From Nocardioides sp. QY071 (GTDB lineage: Bacteria; Actinomycetota; Actinomycetes; Propionibacteriales; Nocardioidaceae): a stretch of DNA of 64,000 nucleotides. The stretch lies in contig NZ_CP124681.1 in NCBI RefSeq assembly GCF_029961765.1, positions 3,162,001 to 3,226,000 on the forward strand. The letters run 5' to 3'. The stretch's first letter is position 1; each line of letters begins with the position of its first letter. Shown one piece after another: positions 43,146 to 54,182 of this stretch. The translations under genes and the position numbers were made by a program. The notes below the pieces were generated by a model, which worked only from the letters and a program-made list of their open reading frames with translations, did no database searches and was not told the DNA's origin.

Positions 43146-44498
43146 TCACGCACTCAGACCGGCCGAACGGGCCCGGCGGCGCTGGGCGAGCGCCCGCGCG
43201 GCCGCCGGCTCGCGGCGGGCGAACCCGATCACCAGGCCGAGCGCGCTCAATGTCGGCAGCAGGCTCGAGCCGCCGTAGGACACGAGGGGCAGCGGGATGC
43301 CGATGACCGGCAGTAGCGCGAGCACCATGCCGACGTTGATGATCATCTGGCACAGCAGCCAGACCACGATGCCGAAGGTGCAGTAGCGCACGAAGGGCTG
43401 CTTGGTCTCGCGTGCGACCCGGACCCCGGCGTAGGCGAGGACCAGGAACAGGCCGATGACGAGCAGGGTGCCGACCAGGCCGAGCTCCTCGCCGAGCACG
43501 GCGAAGATGAAGTCGGTGTGGGCCTCCGGCAGCTGGCCCCACTTCTGCTGGCTGGCGCCGATGCCCTCGCCGAGGACGCCGCCGCTGGCCATGGCGTAGA
43601 GGCCGTGGGCCGGTTGCCAGCCGGTGCCGTGGTAGTCCTTGAACGGGTCGGCGAAGTTCGCGATCCGCGCCAGGCGGGTGGGCGAGGTGGCGGCCAGGCC
43701 GAGGGCGGCGACGGTGACGACGGCGAAGACCATGCCGAACAGCCGGCCCGGTGCCCCGACCACCCACAGCATCGCCACGAGGAGCGCGAAGAAGATGAGG
43801 GCCGTGCCGAGGTCCCGGCCGAGCACGACCAGGCCGGTCGCCAACGCCATGCCGGGCACGACCGGCACGAGCATCTGGTGCAGGTTGCCGAGGCGGCGCT
43901 CCTTGTTGGCGTAGATGTTGCTGGCCCAGATGATCAGCGAGAGCTTGGCGATCTCGGAGGGCTGGATCTGCAGCGGCCCCAGCACCAGCCAGTTCGTGTT
44001 GCCGTTGACCTCCTTGCCGGCGAACGCGGTCACGAACAGCAGCGCGAGCGACACGGCGAAGGCGGGATAGGACAGCCGGCGCACCCAGCGCTCGGAGACC
44101 CGTGAGGCGACGAACGCACACGGCACGCCGATCAGCACCCACATCACCTGGCGGCGCACGATCGTGTAGGAGTCGCCGGTCTCGCGGTAGGCCCGCACGC
44201 TGGAGGCGCTCAGCACCATGATCAGGCCGATCACGAGCAGCAGCGCGGTCGCGCCGAGCAGCAGGTAGTACGTCGTCAGCGGCCGGTCGAGCGCCTCCTT
44301 GAGGGCGCTCAGCCAGCCCGGCCGACGGGTCCGGGCACGCAGCAGCGGCCCCAGGCGGATGCGCGGTCTGGTGGACTCGGGGTTGGCGGTGGTGATGTCG
44401 CTCCCCCTCGCTCTCAGCCGCTGACGTGTTCCCGCACCGCCGCGGCGAAGGCGTCGCCCCGCGCGGCGTAGTCGGTGAACTGGTCCATCGAGGCGCAT
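43146..44498 (-). CDS. ftsW: Peptidoglycan glycosyltransferase FtsW
   Basis: A SEDS-family polymerase with ten predicted membrane helices; LGPLQIQPSEIAKL, HTDFIFAVLGEELG and the C-terminal VSYGGSSLL region are typical. The start is unclear. The interval shown uses the only in-frame ATG/GTG/TTG upstream of the first helix (44496-44498), inside murD, with no Shine-Dalgarno. A strong GAGGGGGAG (44401-44409) instead sits 4 nt before an ATC at 44394-44396 (416 residues), and an in-frame CTG (44415-44417) shares CTGA with the murD stop. The true N-terminus is therefore uncertain. Confidence 0.92.
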   Translation of the reverse strand: MRLDGPVHRLRRAGRRLRRGGAGTRQRLRARGSDITTANPESTRPRIRLGPLLRARTRRPGWLSALKEALDRPLTTYYLLLGATALLLVIGLIMVLSASSVRAYRETGDSYTIVRRQVMWVLIGVPCAFVASRVSERWVRRLSYPAFAVSLALLFVTAFAGKEVNGNTNWLVLGPLQIQPSEIAKLSLIIWASNIYANKERRLGNLHQMLVPVVPGMALATGLVVLGRDLGTALIFFALLVAMLWVVGAPGRLFGMVFAVVTVAALGLAATSPTRLARIANFADPFKDYHGTGWQPAHGLYAMASGGVLGEGIGASQQKWGQLPEAHTDFIFAVLGEELGLVGTLLVIGLFLVLAYAGVRVARETKQPFVRYCTFGIVVWLLCQMIINVGMVLALLPVIGIPLPLVSYGGSSLLPTLSALGLVIGFARREPAAARALAQRRRARSAGLSA

Positions 44499-45898
44499 CC
44501 CGGCGCCAGCAGCACGGTGTCGCCCGGCTGGGCGGCTCCGGCTGCAGCGGCGACGACGCGCCTCATCAGGTCGAGCTCTCCGAGGGCTCCAGTCTCAGGG
44601 GTGTCCACCTCGATCACCGGCACATCGGGTGCGTGTCGCGAAAGCGCCTCGGCGATGACCGCGCGGTCGCGGCCGATGAGGACGGCGGCGCGCAGCCGGT
44701 CGCCGACCGAGGTGACCAGGCCGTCGAAGGCCGCGCCCTTGGCCAGTCCACCGGCGACCCACACGACCGGCGCGAAGGCGGCCAGCGACGAGGCGGCGGC
44801 GTGCGGGTTGGTGGCCTTGGAGTCGTCGACCCAGGTGACATCGTCGTGCTCGGCGACGACCGCGATGCGGTGGCCGTCGGGGCGGAAGGACCGCAACCCG
44901 TCGCGTACAGCGGCCTGGCTGATGCCGTGCGCCCGCGCGAGGGCCGCGGCGGCGAGGGCGTTGGCCACGAAGTGCGGCGCCGTCGAGGCCAGGTCCTCGA
45001 GCGTGCACAGCTCGGCGGCACTGGTGGAGCGCTCCTCGATGAAGGCCCGGTCGACGAGGATGTCCTCGACGACGCCGAGCATGCCGACGGCGGGCGTGCC
45101 GAGGGTGAACCCGATCGCCCGGGCACCCTCGACGACGTCGGCGTCGCGGACCAGGTCCTCGGTGGCGGGGTCCGCGGCGTTGTAGACGCAGGCCCGCTGC
45201 ACGTTGGTGTAGATCCGGCCCTTGTCGCGGGCGTAGTCGTCCATCCCCGACGGTCCGGCGTACCAGTCGAGGTGGTCCTCGGCGACGTTGAGCACCGCGG
45301 CGCTCTCGGCCGACATGGAGTCGGTGTAGTGCAGCTGGAAGCTGGACAGCTCGACCGCGATGACGTCGTACGGCTCCGGATCCATGACCGCCTCGGTCAG
45401 CGGCAGGCCGACGTTGCCGGCCGCGACGCTTCGCAGGCCTGCCGCGCGCAGGATGCTGTCGAGCATCTGCACCGTAGTGGTCTTGCCGTTGGTACCGGTG
45501 ACGCACAGCCAGGGGGCGGGGTTCGCGGGGTCGCGCAGCCGCCAGGCCAGCTCGACCTCGCCCCAGACCGGGATCCCCCGCTCGCGGGCGGCCACGATGA
45601 TCGGCGCGTCGGGGCGGAAGCCCGGCGAGACGACCAGGACGTCGGCGTCCTCAGGCAGGGTCGAGGTCGCGCCCTCGTGGACCTCGATCCGCGCGCCGAG
45701 CACCTCGAGCAGCTCGGCGCGCTCGAGGATCCGCGGGCTCACCGACTCGGCGACGGCGTGGACGGACGCACCGAGGTGGAGCAGGTTGTCGACGGCGGCG
45801 GCACCGCTGGTGCCGAAGCCGGCGACGACGGCGCGCACGCCCTCCCAGGAGTCGGTGCGGCCGAGGGTGGAGACGTCAGGCTGGTTGACCTCAGGCAT
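44414..45898 (-). CDS. murD: UDP-N-acetylmuramoylalanine--D-glutamate ligase
   Basis: A 494-residue Mur ligase adding D-Glu. The P-loop VTGTNGKTTT, ELSSFQLHY and DDSKATNPHAA motifs are complete. The ATG at 45896-45898 shares one base with the mraY TAA (TAATG). An in-frame ATG upstream lies inside mraY and is not preferred. Confidence 0.96.
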   Translation of the reverse strand: MPEVNQPDVSTLGRTDSWEGVRAVVAGFGTSGAAAVDNLLHLGASVHAVAESVSPRILERAELLEVLGARIEVHEGATSTLPEDADVLVVSPGFRPDAPIIVAARERGIPVWGEVELAWRLRDPANPAPWLCVTGTNGKTTTVQMLDSILRAAGLRSVAAGNVGLPLTEAVMDPEPYDVIAVELSSFQLHYTDSMSAESAAVLNVAEDHLDWYAGPSGMDDYARDKGRIYTNVQRACVYNAADPATEDLVRDADVVEGARAIGFTLGTPAVGMLGVVEDILVDRAFIEERSTSAAELCTLEDLASTAPHFVANALAAAALARAHGISQAAVRDGLRSFRPDGHRIAVVAEHDDVTWVDDSKATNPHAAASSLAAFAPVVWVAGGLAKGAAFDGLVTSVGDRLRAAVLIGRDRAVIAEALSRHAPDVPVIEVDTPETGALGELDLMRRVVAAAAGAAQPGDTVLLAPGCASMDQFTDYAARGDAFAAAVREHVSG

Positions 45899-46968
45899 TA
45901 CAGACGCGAGACCCATTCGGCGTAGAAGATGCCGAGGCCGGTGGCGACGAAGAGACCGGTGATGATCCAGAACCGGATCACGACGGTCACCTGCTCCCAG
46001 CCGAGCATCTCGAAGTGGTGGTGGATGGGCGCCATCCGGAAGATCCGGCGGCCCTTGCTGAGCTTGAAGAAGCCGACCTGCAGCATGACCGAGACCGTCT
46101 CGAGGACGAACAGGCCACCGAGGATGACCAGCAGCAGCTCGGTGCGGGTCAGGATCGCGAAGCCGGCCAGCGCGCTGCCGAGCGCCAGCGAGCCGGTGTC
46201 GCCCATGAAGATCTTGGCCGGCGAGGCGTTCCACCACAGGAACCCGAAGCAGGCGCCGGTGATCGCCGCGGCGATGATCGCAAGGTCCAGCGGGTCGCGG
46301 ACGTTGTAGCAGGTGGCGCTGGGCTCCTCCTGGCAGAACTGGTTGCTCTGCCAGATGTTGACCAGCGTGTAGGCGCCGAAGACCATCACCGAGGCGCCGG
46401 CCGCGAGTCCGTCGAGGCCGTCGGTGAGGTTGACCGCGTTGCTGAACCCGGCCACGAACAGCCAGATCAGCAGGACCGCCAGGATCATCGGCAGCACGAA
46501 CCAGTCGAGCTCGCGCAGGAAGGAGACCTTCTCGCTGGCCGGGGTGCGGCCGTGGGAGTCCTCGAGCATCGGCGAGAGCGCCAGCCAGCCGAAGACCAGC
46601 GCGATCACGGTCTGGCCGGCCATCTTGGCCTTGCTGCGCAGGCCGAGGCTGCGCTGCTTGTAGATCTTGATGAAGTCGTCGAGGAAGCCGACCAGGCCCA
46701 TCCCGACGAACAGGAAGAGCAGCAGCAGCGCCGACGCGCTCGGCACGGTGAGCGTGATCAGCTTGGCCGCGAAGTAGCCGATGACAGCGGCCAGGATGAT
46801 GACCACGCCGCCCATGGTCGGCGTACCGCGCTTCGTGTGGTGGCTGGTCGGGCCGTCCTCGCGGATCTCCTGGCCGTAGCCCAGCTTGGTGAACGCGTTG
46901 ATCGCCACCCGGGTGCCGAGCAGCGAGATCAGCAGGGCGATGCCTCCGCCGAGCAGGATCGCTCTCAC
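45898..46968 (-). CDS. mraY: Phospho-MurNAc-pentapeptide transferase
   Basis: A 356-residue ten-helix enzyme making lipid I. The Asp-rich [31 protein letters not shown] and the HHH motif APIHHHFE are all present. GTG start overlaps the murF stop as GTGA. Confidence 0.97.
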   Translation of the reverse strand: MRAILLGGGIALLISLLGTRVAINAFTKLGYGQEIREDGPTSHHTKRGTPTMGGVVIILAAVIGYFAAKLITLTVPSASALLLLFLFVGMGLVGFLDDFIKIYKQRSLGLRSKAKMAGQTVIALVFGWLALSPMLEDSHGRTPASEKVSFLRELDWFVLPMILAVLLIWLFVAGFSNAVNLTDGLDGLAAGASVMVFGAYTLVNIWQSNQFCQEEPSATCYNVRDPLDLAIIAAAITGACFGFLWWNASPAKIFMGDTGSLALGSALAGFAILTRTELLLVILGGLFVLETVSVMLQVGFFKLSKGRRIFRMAPIHHHFEMLGWEQVTVVIRFWIITGLFVATGLGIFYAEWVSRL

Positions 46969-48350
46969 GCCGTCGTCTCCTCGGTGCTCTTCATCAAGAT
47001 CGCCTCTGCCACCACTTCCAAGGCGGCGCCGCGCGACGCCTTGACGAGGACGACGTCCTCCGCCCCGGCATTCTGCCGCACCCAGGCCGTCGCTTCCTCA
47101 CGGCCGGCCGTGACGATCACCTCACCGGCCCCCGTGCGGGCGCCGTCGGCGATCCCGGAGGCGGCCTCGCCGACCACCACGACCACGTCGACACCGAGCC
47201 GGGCGGCGTCCTCGCCGACCGCGCGGTGGCCCGCGTCGTGCTCGTCGCCGAGCTCGCGCATCTCCCCCAGCACCGCGACGGTACGACGACGCGGCCCGGC
47301 GACGGCCACCAGCGCCTCGAGGGCGGCGCGCATCGAGTCAGGGTTCGCGTTGTAGGAGTCGTTGATCACGGTGAGCCCGTCGGCTCGCTGGTGGACCTCC
47401 ATGCGCCAGCGGGAGGCGGAGGTCGCCTCGCCCAGCGCCCGGGCGACGTCGGCCAGCCCGAAGCCGGCGGCCAGCGCCATCGCGGCGGCAGCGGAGGCGT
47501 TCGCGACCTGGTGGACGCCGGTCTGGAGCAGCTGCACCGGCGCCGACTCGCCCGCGCGGTCCGGCTCACGGTGCTCGAGAAGGAAGGCGGGCCGGCCGAG
47601 CTGGTCGAGGACGACGTCGCGCCAGCGCAGGTCGGCGGACTCGCCGAAGGTGACGACCCGCGCGCGGGTGCGCGACGCCATCGCGGCCACCAGCGGGTCG
47701 TCGGCGTTGAGGACTGCCGTTCCCTCGGCGGGGAGCGCCTCGACCAGCTCGCCCTTGGCCCGCGCGATCTGGTCGCGGCCGCCGAACTCGCCGATGTGGG
47801 CGGTGCCGACGTTGAGCACCGCCGCGATCGAGGGCGGTGCGATGTCACACAGGTAGGAGAGGTGGCCGACCCCGCGCGCGCCCATCTCGACGACCAGGAA
47901 GCGCGTGCCGGCGTCGGCGCGCAGCACGGTGAGCGGTACGCCGAGCTCGTTGTTGTTGTTGGCCGCGGTCGCAACGACCGCGGCCTCGCCGGCGAGGCTG
48001 CGCAGCACCGCGGCGAGGTAGTCCTTGGTGCCGGTCTTGCCCTGGGAGCCGGTCATCGCCAGCACGGTGGCGTCGAGCCGGTCCAGGACGTGGCGCGCGA
48101 GCCGGCCTGCTGCTGCCACCGGGTCGGTGACGACCACGGTCGGCGCGGTGGTCGGGCGGCTGCCGAGGACGGCATGCGCGCCGTCGGCGTAGTCGTGGCC
48201 GTCGACGCGCTCCCCCACGACCGCGATGAACAGGCCGCCGGCGAGCGGGGCGCGGCTGTCGACGTACGCCGGAGCGGAGACGGTGACGTCGTCGCCGTGG
48301 AGGGTGCCGCCGACCACCTCGGCGATCACCGAGAGCGGGAGCGGGATCAC
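46965..48350 (-). CDS. murF: UDP-MurNAc-tripeptide--D-alanyl-D-alanine ligase
   Basis: A 461-residue Mur ligase adding D-Ala-D-Ala. P-loop [22 protein letters not shown] and [11 protein letters not shown] are characteristic. GTG at 48348-48350 overlaps the murE stop as GTGA. Confidence 0.96.
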   Translation of the reverse strand: MIPLPLSVIAEVVGGTLHGDDVTVSAPAYVDSRAPLAGGLFIAVVGERVDGHDYADGAHAVLGSRPTTAPTVVVTDPVAAAGRLARHVLDRLDATVLAMTGSQGKTGTKDYLAAVLRSLAGEAAVVATAANNNNELGVPLTVLRADAGTRFLVVEMGARGVGHLSYLCDIAPPSIAAVLNVGTAHIGEFGGRDQIARAKGELVEALPAEGTAVLNADDPLVAAMASRTRARVVTFGESADLRWRDVVLDQLGRPAFLLEHREPDRAGESAPVQLLQTGVHQVANASAAAAMALAAGFGLADVARALGEATSASRWRMEVHQRADGLTVINDSYNANPDSMRAALEALVAVAGPRRRTVAVLGEMRELGDEHDAGHRAVGEDAARLGVDVVVVVGEAASGIADGARTGAGEVIVTAGREEATAWVRQNAGAEDVVLVKASRGAALEVVAEAILMKSTEETTA

Positions 48351-49873
48351 GCGTCACCCCCGGCCGGCAGCTGCGCGAGCAGCTCCCGGACGACCTCGCG
48401 GTCGTCGAAGGGGTGGACCACGCCGGCGACCTCCTGGCCCGCCTCGTGGCCCTTGCCGGCGACCAGGACGACGTCGCCGGGTCCGGCTCCGCGCAGCGCG
48501 GTCGCGATGGCCTCGCGGCGGTCGCCGATCTCGAGGAGCTCCGCGCCGCTGCGGGCGCCGGCCAGGCTGGCTCCCTCGATGATGGCGGCCCGGATCGCGG
48601 CCGGGTCCTCGGAGCGGGGGTTGTCGTCGGTGACGACGACCAGGTCGGCCAGCTCGGCGGCGATCGCGCCCATCACGGGGCGCTTGCCCCGGTCGCGGTC
48701 TCCCCCGGCGCCGATCACGACGACCAGCCTGCCACGGGTGACCGGGCGCAGGGTCCGCAGCACGGCGTCGACCGCGTCGGGCTTGTGGGCGTAGTCGACC
48801 ACGACGGTCAGGTCTCGGCCGGTGTCGATCCGCTCCAGGCGACCGGGTACGCCGCCCGCGCGGCCGATCCCGTCGGCGACCTGCTGGGCGTCGAAGCCCG
48901 CCTCAGCCGCGGCGGCGATCGCGGCCAGGGCGTTGGCGACGTTGAACTCGCCCGCCAGCGGGACCGCGCCGCGCACGGTCAGCCCGTCGGGGCCGTGGAC
49001 GGTGAAGGTCGAGCCGTCGGGACGCTGGTCGACGCCGGAGACGGTCCAGTCGGCGTCGGTGCCGACGGCGTAGGTGCGCATCGGGATCGACGCCTCGGCC
49101 ACGAGCCGGCGGCCGTGCTCGTCGTCGACGCAGACCAGCCCGAACCGCGCGTGCTCGGGCGTGAACAGCCTCGCCTTGGCGGAGAAGTAGTCCTCGACGT
49201 CGGCGTGGAAGTCGAGGTGGTCGCGACCCAGGTTGGTGAAGACGGCGACGTCGAACACCACGCCGTCGACGCGGCCCATGACCAGCGCGTGGCTGGAGAC
49301 CTCCATCGCGCAGGCGGTGACGTCGAGCTCGCCCATCCGGGCGAAGAGGCCGTGCAGGTCGGGCGCCTCCGGCGTGGTCAGCGCGGTCTTGACCTCCTCA
49401 CCGGCGATGCGGGTGCCGACGGTGCCGATCACGGCGCTGCGCACCCCGGCCGCGAGCAGGCCGCCGTCGAGCAGCCGGGTGACGGTGGTCTTGCCCTGGG
49501 TGCCGGTGACGCCGACCGTGCGCAGCCTGGCTGCCGGGTGCCCGTAGACGAGCGCGGCGACCGCGCCGAGGACGTGGCGCGGGTCGTCGACGACGAGCGC
49601 CGGGAGGCCGGTCGCGGCGGCCAGCGCGGCGCCCTCGGCATCGGTGAGCAGCGCGACCGCGCCGGAGGCGGCGGCCTGCTCGGCGAAGGTGGCGCCGTGG
49701 GCGCGCGAGCCCGGCAGGGCGGCGTACAGGTCACCGGGCTGGACCCGGCGTGAGTCCAGCGTCATCCCGCCCAGGTCGACGCCGGGGTGGGTCGTCGCGA
49801 GTCCCAGCGCCCGCGCGACGGCGTCGAGGGGCGTCAGCGGCGGGCGGGCGGGGCGGGTGGCGGTGGCGCTCAC
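48347..49873 (-). CDS. murE: UDP-MurNAc-tripeptide synthetase (DAP-type)
   Basis: A 508-residue Mur ligase adding the third peptide residue. The P-loop is [10 protein letters not shown]. The DNPR motif ([11 protein letters not shown]) is the diaminopimelate-recognition signature, pointing to DAP-type rather than lysine-type peptidoglycan. The second of two adjacent GTG codons (49871-49873) gives a GTGA overlap with the ftsI stop and is preferred. Confidence 0.95.
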   Translation of the reverse strand: MSATATRPARPPLTPLDAVARALGLATTHPGVDLGGMTLDSRRVQPGDLYAALPGSRAHGATFAEQAAASGAVALLTDAEGAALAAATGLPALVVDDPRHVLGAVAALVYGHPAARLRTVGVTGTQGKTTVTRLLDGGLLAAGVRSAVIGTVGTRIAGEEVKTALTTPEAPDLHGLFARMGELDVTACAMEVSSHALVMGRVDGVVFDVAVFTNLGRDHLDFHADVEDYFSAKARLFTPEHARFGLVCVDDEHGRRLVAEASIPMRTYAVGTDADWTVSGVDQRPDGSTFTVHGPDGLTVRGAVPLAGEFNVANALAAIAAAAEAGFDAQQVADGIGRAGGVPGRLERIDTGRDLTVVVDYAHKPDAVDAVLRTLRPVTRGRLVVVIGAGGDRDRGKRPVMGAIAAELADLVVVTDDNPRSEDPAAIRAAIIEGASLAGARSGAELLEIGDRREAIATALRGAGPGDVVLVAGKGHEAGQEVAGVVHPFDDREVVRELLAQLPAGGDA

Positions 49874-51696
49874 CACTCGACCGGCGTCTGGTTGGGCTCG
49901 GTGCCGGTCGGCGCGACGCCGTAGCGACGCAGCGCGTGGCTCATCAGCTTGGCGAACGCCGGACCGGCGACGCTGCCACCGCCGCTGCCGGCGCGCGGGT
50001 TGTGGACGACGACGTAGATGGTGAACCGCGGGTCGTCCGCGGGCGCGAATCCCGCGAACGAGACCGTGAGGCTGCCGTCGTAGCGGCGGTCGACGACGCG
50101 CTGCGCGGTGCCGGTCTTGCCGGCGACGCGGTAGCCGGGGACAGCGGCCCGGGGCGCGACACCGGCGTCGGGGTCGACCACCCGCTCCATCATCAGCATG
50201 GTGTCGTGGGCGGCCTTGGCGCTGATCACGCGCTTGCTGGTGGCGACGTCGGTGCCGACCTCGGAGCCGTCGTCGGTGCGGGCCTCGCCCTTGACCAGGC
50301 TCGGGGCGATCCGGACACCGCCGTTGGCGATCGTGTTGACCGCGGTGATCATCTGGACCGCGTTGACCGACAGCGACTGTCCGAACGCGATGCGGTCGCC
50401 GACCTGGGAGGTCCAGGCCGCACCCTGCGGCAGGATGCCGCGGGTCTCGCCGCCCAGGCCGATCGCGGTGCGCGAGCCGAGCCCGAACTCGGTGAGGTAG
50501 CCGCGCAGCTGGCCGGGCTTGAACTGGTCGGCGGCGAGGACGGTGCCGACGTTCGAGGACTTGGCGAGGATGCCGGCCAAGGTGAGCTTGAGGATGCCGT
50601 GGTCCCAGTAGTCGCCGATCGGGCGGTCCTGGCGGTGCAGCTGGCCGGGGACCTTGAAGCGCTGCTCCTTGTAGGCCAGTCCGGCGTCGATGAGCGAGCT
50701 CATCGTCAGCACCTTCTCGACCGAGCCCGGCTCGTAGACGTCGGTCAGCGCCGAGGACTTGTAGAGCTCCTCCGGGTAGCGGCTCGGGTCGGCGGCGTCG
50801 TACGTCGGGTAGTCGGCCAGGGCCAGCAGCTCACCGGTCTTGGTGTCCTGGATGACCGCGATGCCGGACTCGCCGCCCGACTTCTGCACGGTCTGCTGCA
50901 GCACCCGCTGCGTGTAGTACTGCAGGTCGCGGTCGATGGTGAGCGTCAGGTTCTTGCCGTCGACCGCGGGGGTGACGGTGTTGTCGCCGAGCGGGATCTG
51001 GTTGCCGGCGCCGACCTCGTAGCGGGCCTCGCCGTCCTTGCCCGACAGGTAGGTGTTGAAGGAGTCCTCGAGCCCGGCGAGGCCGATGATCGCGGCGTCC
51101 TTGCCCTTCTTGCCGTTCTCGCCGAGGAAGCCGACGAGGTTGGCGGCCACGGTGTGGTTCGGGTAGACCCGCAGCGGGTCGCGCTCGGTCGCGAGACCGG
51201 CGAACGGGCGGCCCTTGTCGTCCTTGAACCGCTCCTGGATGTCGGCGACGACCTTCTCGGCCTTGCTGGCCGGCACCTGGCGCGCGATGTACTGGAACCG
51301 GCCGCCGTCGCCCTCCACCCGCAGCCTGCGCAGCGTCTCGAAGTAGTCGACGCCGAGCCGGTCGGACAGGATCGTGGCCAGCTCGGGCGCCACCGGCGAG
51401 GTGACCTTCGGGTCGGCGACGATCATCCGGCCGTCGACCGTGTCGGCCATCGGCTCGCCGTTGCGGTCGAGGATCTCGCCGCGCGTGGCGGGCAGCGTGA
51501 CCCGCACCTGCCCCTCGGCGGCGGCCATCTTCGCGTAGGACCGAGGGTCGACGCCCTGCAGCTGCACCAGCCGCGCGGCGAAGACCGAGAGCACCATCGC
51601 GATGAGCAGGAACCCGATCTGCATGCGACGGTGCGGGGAGCCCCGCAGGACCTCTCCGGTACGACGCCGCAGGCGGCTGGGGACGGGTCGGCTCAC
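49870..51696 (-). CDS. ftsI: Division-specific penicillin-binding protein FtsI (PBP3)
   Basis: A 608-residue class B PBP: short basic cytoplasmic head, one membrane helix (about 25-43), dimerisation domain, then transpeptidase with SxxK (Ser325-Lys328, GSVEK), SxN (380-382, SSN) and KTGT (527-530). I chose GTG 51694-51696, which begins MSRPVPSR and lies 7 nt after TAGGTT; TTG at 51705 is an alternative. The GGAG in between is only 3 nt from GTG, too close to act as a normal Shine-Dalgarno. Confidence 0.95.
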   Translation of the reverse strand: MSRPVPSRLRRRTGEVLRGSPHRRMQIGFLLIAMVLSVFAARLVQLQGVDPRSYAKMAAAEGQVRVTLPATRGEILDRNGEPMADTVDGRMIVADPKVTSPVAPELATILSDRLGVDYFETLRRLRVEGDGGRFQYIARQVPASKAEKVVADIQERFKDDKGRPFAGLATERDPLRVYPNHTVAANLVGFLGENGKKGKDAAIIGLAGLEDSFNTYLSGKDGEARYEVGAGNQIPLGDNTVTPAVDGKNLTLTIDRDLQYYTQRVLQQTVQKSGGESGIAVIQDTKTGELLALADYPTYDAADPSRYPEELYKSSALTDVYEPGSVEKVLTMSSLIDAGLAYKEQRFKVPGQLHRQDRPIGDYWDHGILKLTLAGILAKSSNVGTVLAADQFKPGQLRGYLTEFGLGSRTAIGLGGETRGILPQGAAWTSQVGDRIAFGQSLSVNAVQMITAVNTIANGGVRIAPSLVKGEARTDDGSEVGTDVATSKRVISAKAAHDTMLMMERVVDPDAGVAPRAAVPGYRVAGKTGTAQRVVDRRYDGSLTVSFAGFAPADDPRFTIYVVVHNPRAGSGGGSVAGPAFAKLMSHALRRYGVAPTGTEPNQTPVEW

Positions 51697-51703
51697 GCGC
51701 TCC

Positions 51704-51709
51704 AACCTA
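51704..51709 (-). promoter_or_regulatory. Leaderless-type -10 of ftsI
   Basis: TAGGTT on the minus strand, 7 nt before the ftsI GTG, in the short ftsL-ftsI gap. Same hexamer as at murG and yggT. Confidence 0.55.
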
Positions 51710-51720
51710 CGGCGCGGGGG

Positions 51721-52247
51721 TCACTGAACCGTGGCGGGCACGCCGTCGGTGGTGGGCTTCACCTTGATCTTGACGGGGTTCGGGTCGAGGTCGGCCGGGC
51801 GCTTCGGGCCGGGCTGCTGCAGCGGGAGCTTGTCGGCGCCGGTGGCCGGCTGCGGGTCGCCGCTGATCGTGCCGGAGCCGAGGTGCAGGACGCCCGCGCC
51901 GGTCGTCGGCATCACCATGCCGAGCTTCTCGGCCGCGGCCGCGACGTGGGCCGGGTCGTTGAGCGCCTGGATCTCCATCTCGAGCGCCTCCTGCTGCGCG
52001 CCGAGGTCGGTCGCCTGGTTGCGCAGCGCGGTCTCCCGGAAGGAGGCCTGCTGCATCGAGGTGTTGAACATGAGCAGGCCGATCACGCCACCGAGCAGGA
52101 TCACGCTGACGAAGGTCACGAACGGCACCCGCGCCGCGCGGGTGCGTCGCCGCGGGACGACCGTCAGCCGGGCCCGCTCCAGGGCCGCCTGCGCGACCCG
52201 GGGCGCGACGTACGGGAGCCGGTTGCGAAGAGGTGAGGTGGAGGACA

Positions 52248-52248
<1 letters not shown>
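51721..52248 (-). CDS. ftsL: FtsL-like septum formation protein
   Basis: A 175-residue bitopic protein: basic cytoplasmic region, one membrane helix (about 43-62), then a coiled coil (RETALRNQATDLGAQQEALE) and a Pro-rich tail. Topology and position between rsmH and ftsI identify it as the FtsL component, though sequence similarity in this family is low. The ATG shares one base with the rsmH TGA. Confidence 0.82.
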
Positions 52249-53234
<986 letters not shown>

Positions 53235-53235
53235 C

Positions 53236-53388
53236 TCAGCGCCCCGCGAGACGGGTCAGCACGAGCAGGAGTGCGCAGCCGACCGAGAGCGCCGCGGAGA
53301 AGGCCATGAGGGCGACGACGTCTCGTGCCTGCTCGCGGACGCGGCGCTCACCGGAGACCTCCGGTGGCTGCGTGCGAACGACGCTCAT
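53236..53388 (-). CDS. Small single-pass membrane protein in the dcw cluster
   Basis: A 50-residue ORF: hydrophilic head ([20 protein letters not shown]) and one hydrophobic helix (about 26-46) ending in Arg. GAGGGG lies about 8 nt before the ATG at 53386-53388. It stops 1 bp before rsmH. Function unknown; spacing and topology suggest a real, cotranscribed gene. Confidence 0.65.
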   Translation of the reverse strand: MSVVRTQPPEVSGERRVREQARDVVALMAFSAALSVGCALLLVLTRLAGR

Positions 53389-53675
53389 GACTTCGACCCC
53401 TCGACCCTGGAATGACTGTGCGGCTGGTGCTGCTGGTGCTGCCGACAAATGCGGCGGATCCGCAGAGCCAGGTCCCGGCCCGCTCCCGTTCCGGTGTTCG
53501 GGGTGCCGTCTGGTGCCGGGGAAGGTGCCCCAGAAGGCGGGGTTCGGCGAGGCGCCTGTGGCCGGGGAAGGTGCTACAGGTGGCTGCCTGGGGAGCGAGA
53601 ACGGGCTGAGACCTCGTCCTGCGGATCCGCTGTGTTGTTGTCAGTGCTGGTGGTGGTGCTGGTCCTGCTGAGGGA
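53389..53675. other. 287-bp repeat-containing gap between mraZ and the 50-residue gene
   Basis: No gene seen. It holds two copies of the palindrome GCGGATCCGC (53454-53463 and 53621-53630) and a 14-bp direct repeat GCCGGGGAAGGTGC (53515-53528 and 53561-53574), flanked by GCTGGTG-rich segments. The rest of the dcw cluster is almost gapless, so this space is unusual. Confidence 0.6.
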
Positions 53676-54098
53676 CTAGTCGTCGTCCTCGTCGAGGTCG
53701 GCGAACTCCTCCAGGGCCTCGAGCTGGAACTCGCGCCAGGCGGCGGGGTTCCAGATCTCCAGGCGGTCCCGGACCCCGATCACGACGACGTCGCGGTCGA
53801 GTCCGGCGTACTCACGCAGGTGTGCCGGGATGCCGACCCGGCCCTGCTTGTCGGGGGTGCTCTCGTCGCCGCCGGCGAAGAGGACCCGGGCGTAGCGCCG
53901 GGCGGCGCGGTTGGTCATCGGCCGGGCGGCTTGCCGCTCGGCCTCCTCGGCGAAGACGTCGGTCGGCCAGACGACGAGGCACTTGTCCTGTCCCTGTGTG
54001 ACCACGAGGCCCTCCGCCAGTCGATCCCTGAACTTCGCCGGGAGGAAGAGGCGGCCCTTGTCGTCGAGCTTCGGGGTGTAGGTGCCCATGAAGAGCAT
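53676..54098 (-). CDS. mraZ: Transcriptional regulator MraZ
   Basis: A 140-residue double-AbrB-fold regulator of the dcw cluster. Typical motifs are FMGTYTPKLDDKGRLFLPAKFRD in the first half and DKQGRVGIPAHLREYAGL in the second. The ATG at 54096-54098 (MLFMGTY) has GGGGG upstream; the next ATG (54087-54089) also has family support. The acidic tail DLDEDDD is short. Upstream lies its apparent operator. Confidence 0.95.
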   Translation of the reverse strand: MLFMGTYTPKLDDKGRLFLPAKFRDRLAEGLVVTQGQDKCLVVWPTDVFAEEAERQAARPMTNRAARRYARVLFAGGDESTPDKQGRVGIPAHLREYAGLDRDVVVIGVRDRLEIWNPAAWREFQLEALEEFADLDEDDD

Positions 54099-54132
54099 CG
54101 GGCCACCCCCAGCCGTCCCACCGGACTCCGCC

Positions 54133-54182
54133 GTTCCTCCACTTTCCCCCACACTACTCCACTTTCCTCCACCGTCAACCAC
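54133..54182 (-). promoter_or_regulatory. mraZ promoter overlapped by a 10-bp MraZ repeat operator
   Basis: On the minus strand five GTGG cores recur at exactly 10-bp intervals (units 54173-54182, 54163-54172, 54153-54162, 54143-54152, 54133-54142); four read GTGG(A/G)G. MraZ proteins are known to bind direct repeats on one DNA face with this period. A promoter is embedded: TTGACG (54173-54178), 16-bp spacer, TAGTGT (54151-54156). MraZ binding would cover the -35 to the start, so autorepression is expected. Confidence 0.8.

Noticed and set aside
43146-44396. ftsW as a pseudogene because it lacks a normal start
   Set aside because: The whole SEDS coding region is intact and under clear coding constraint; only the initiation codon is in question.
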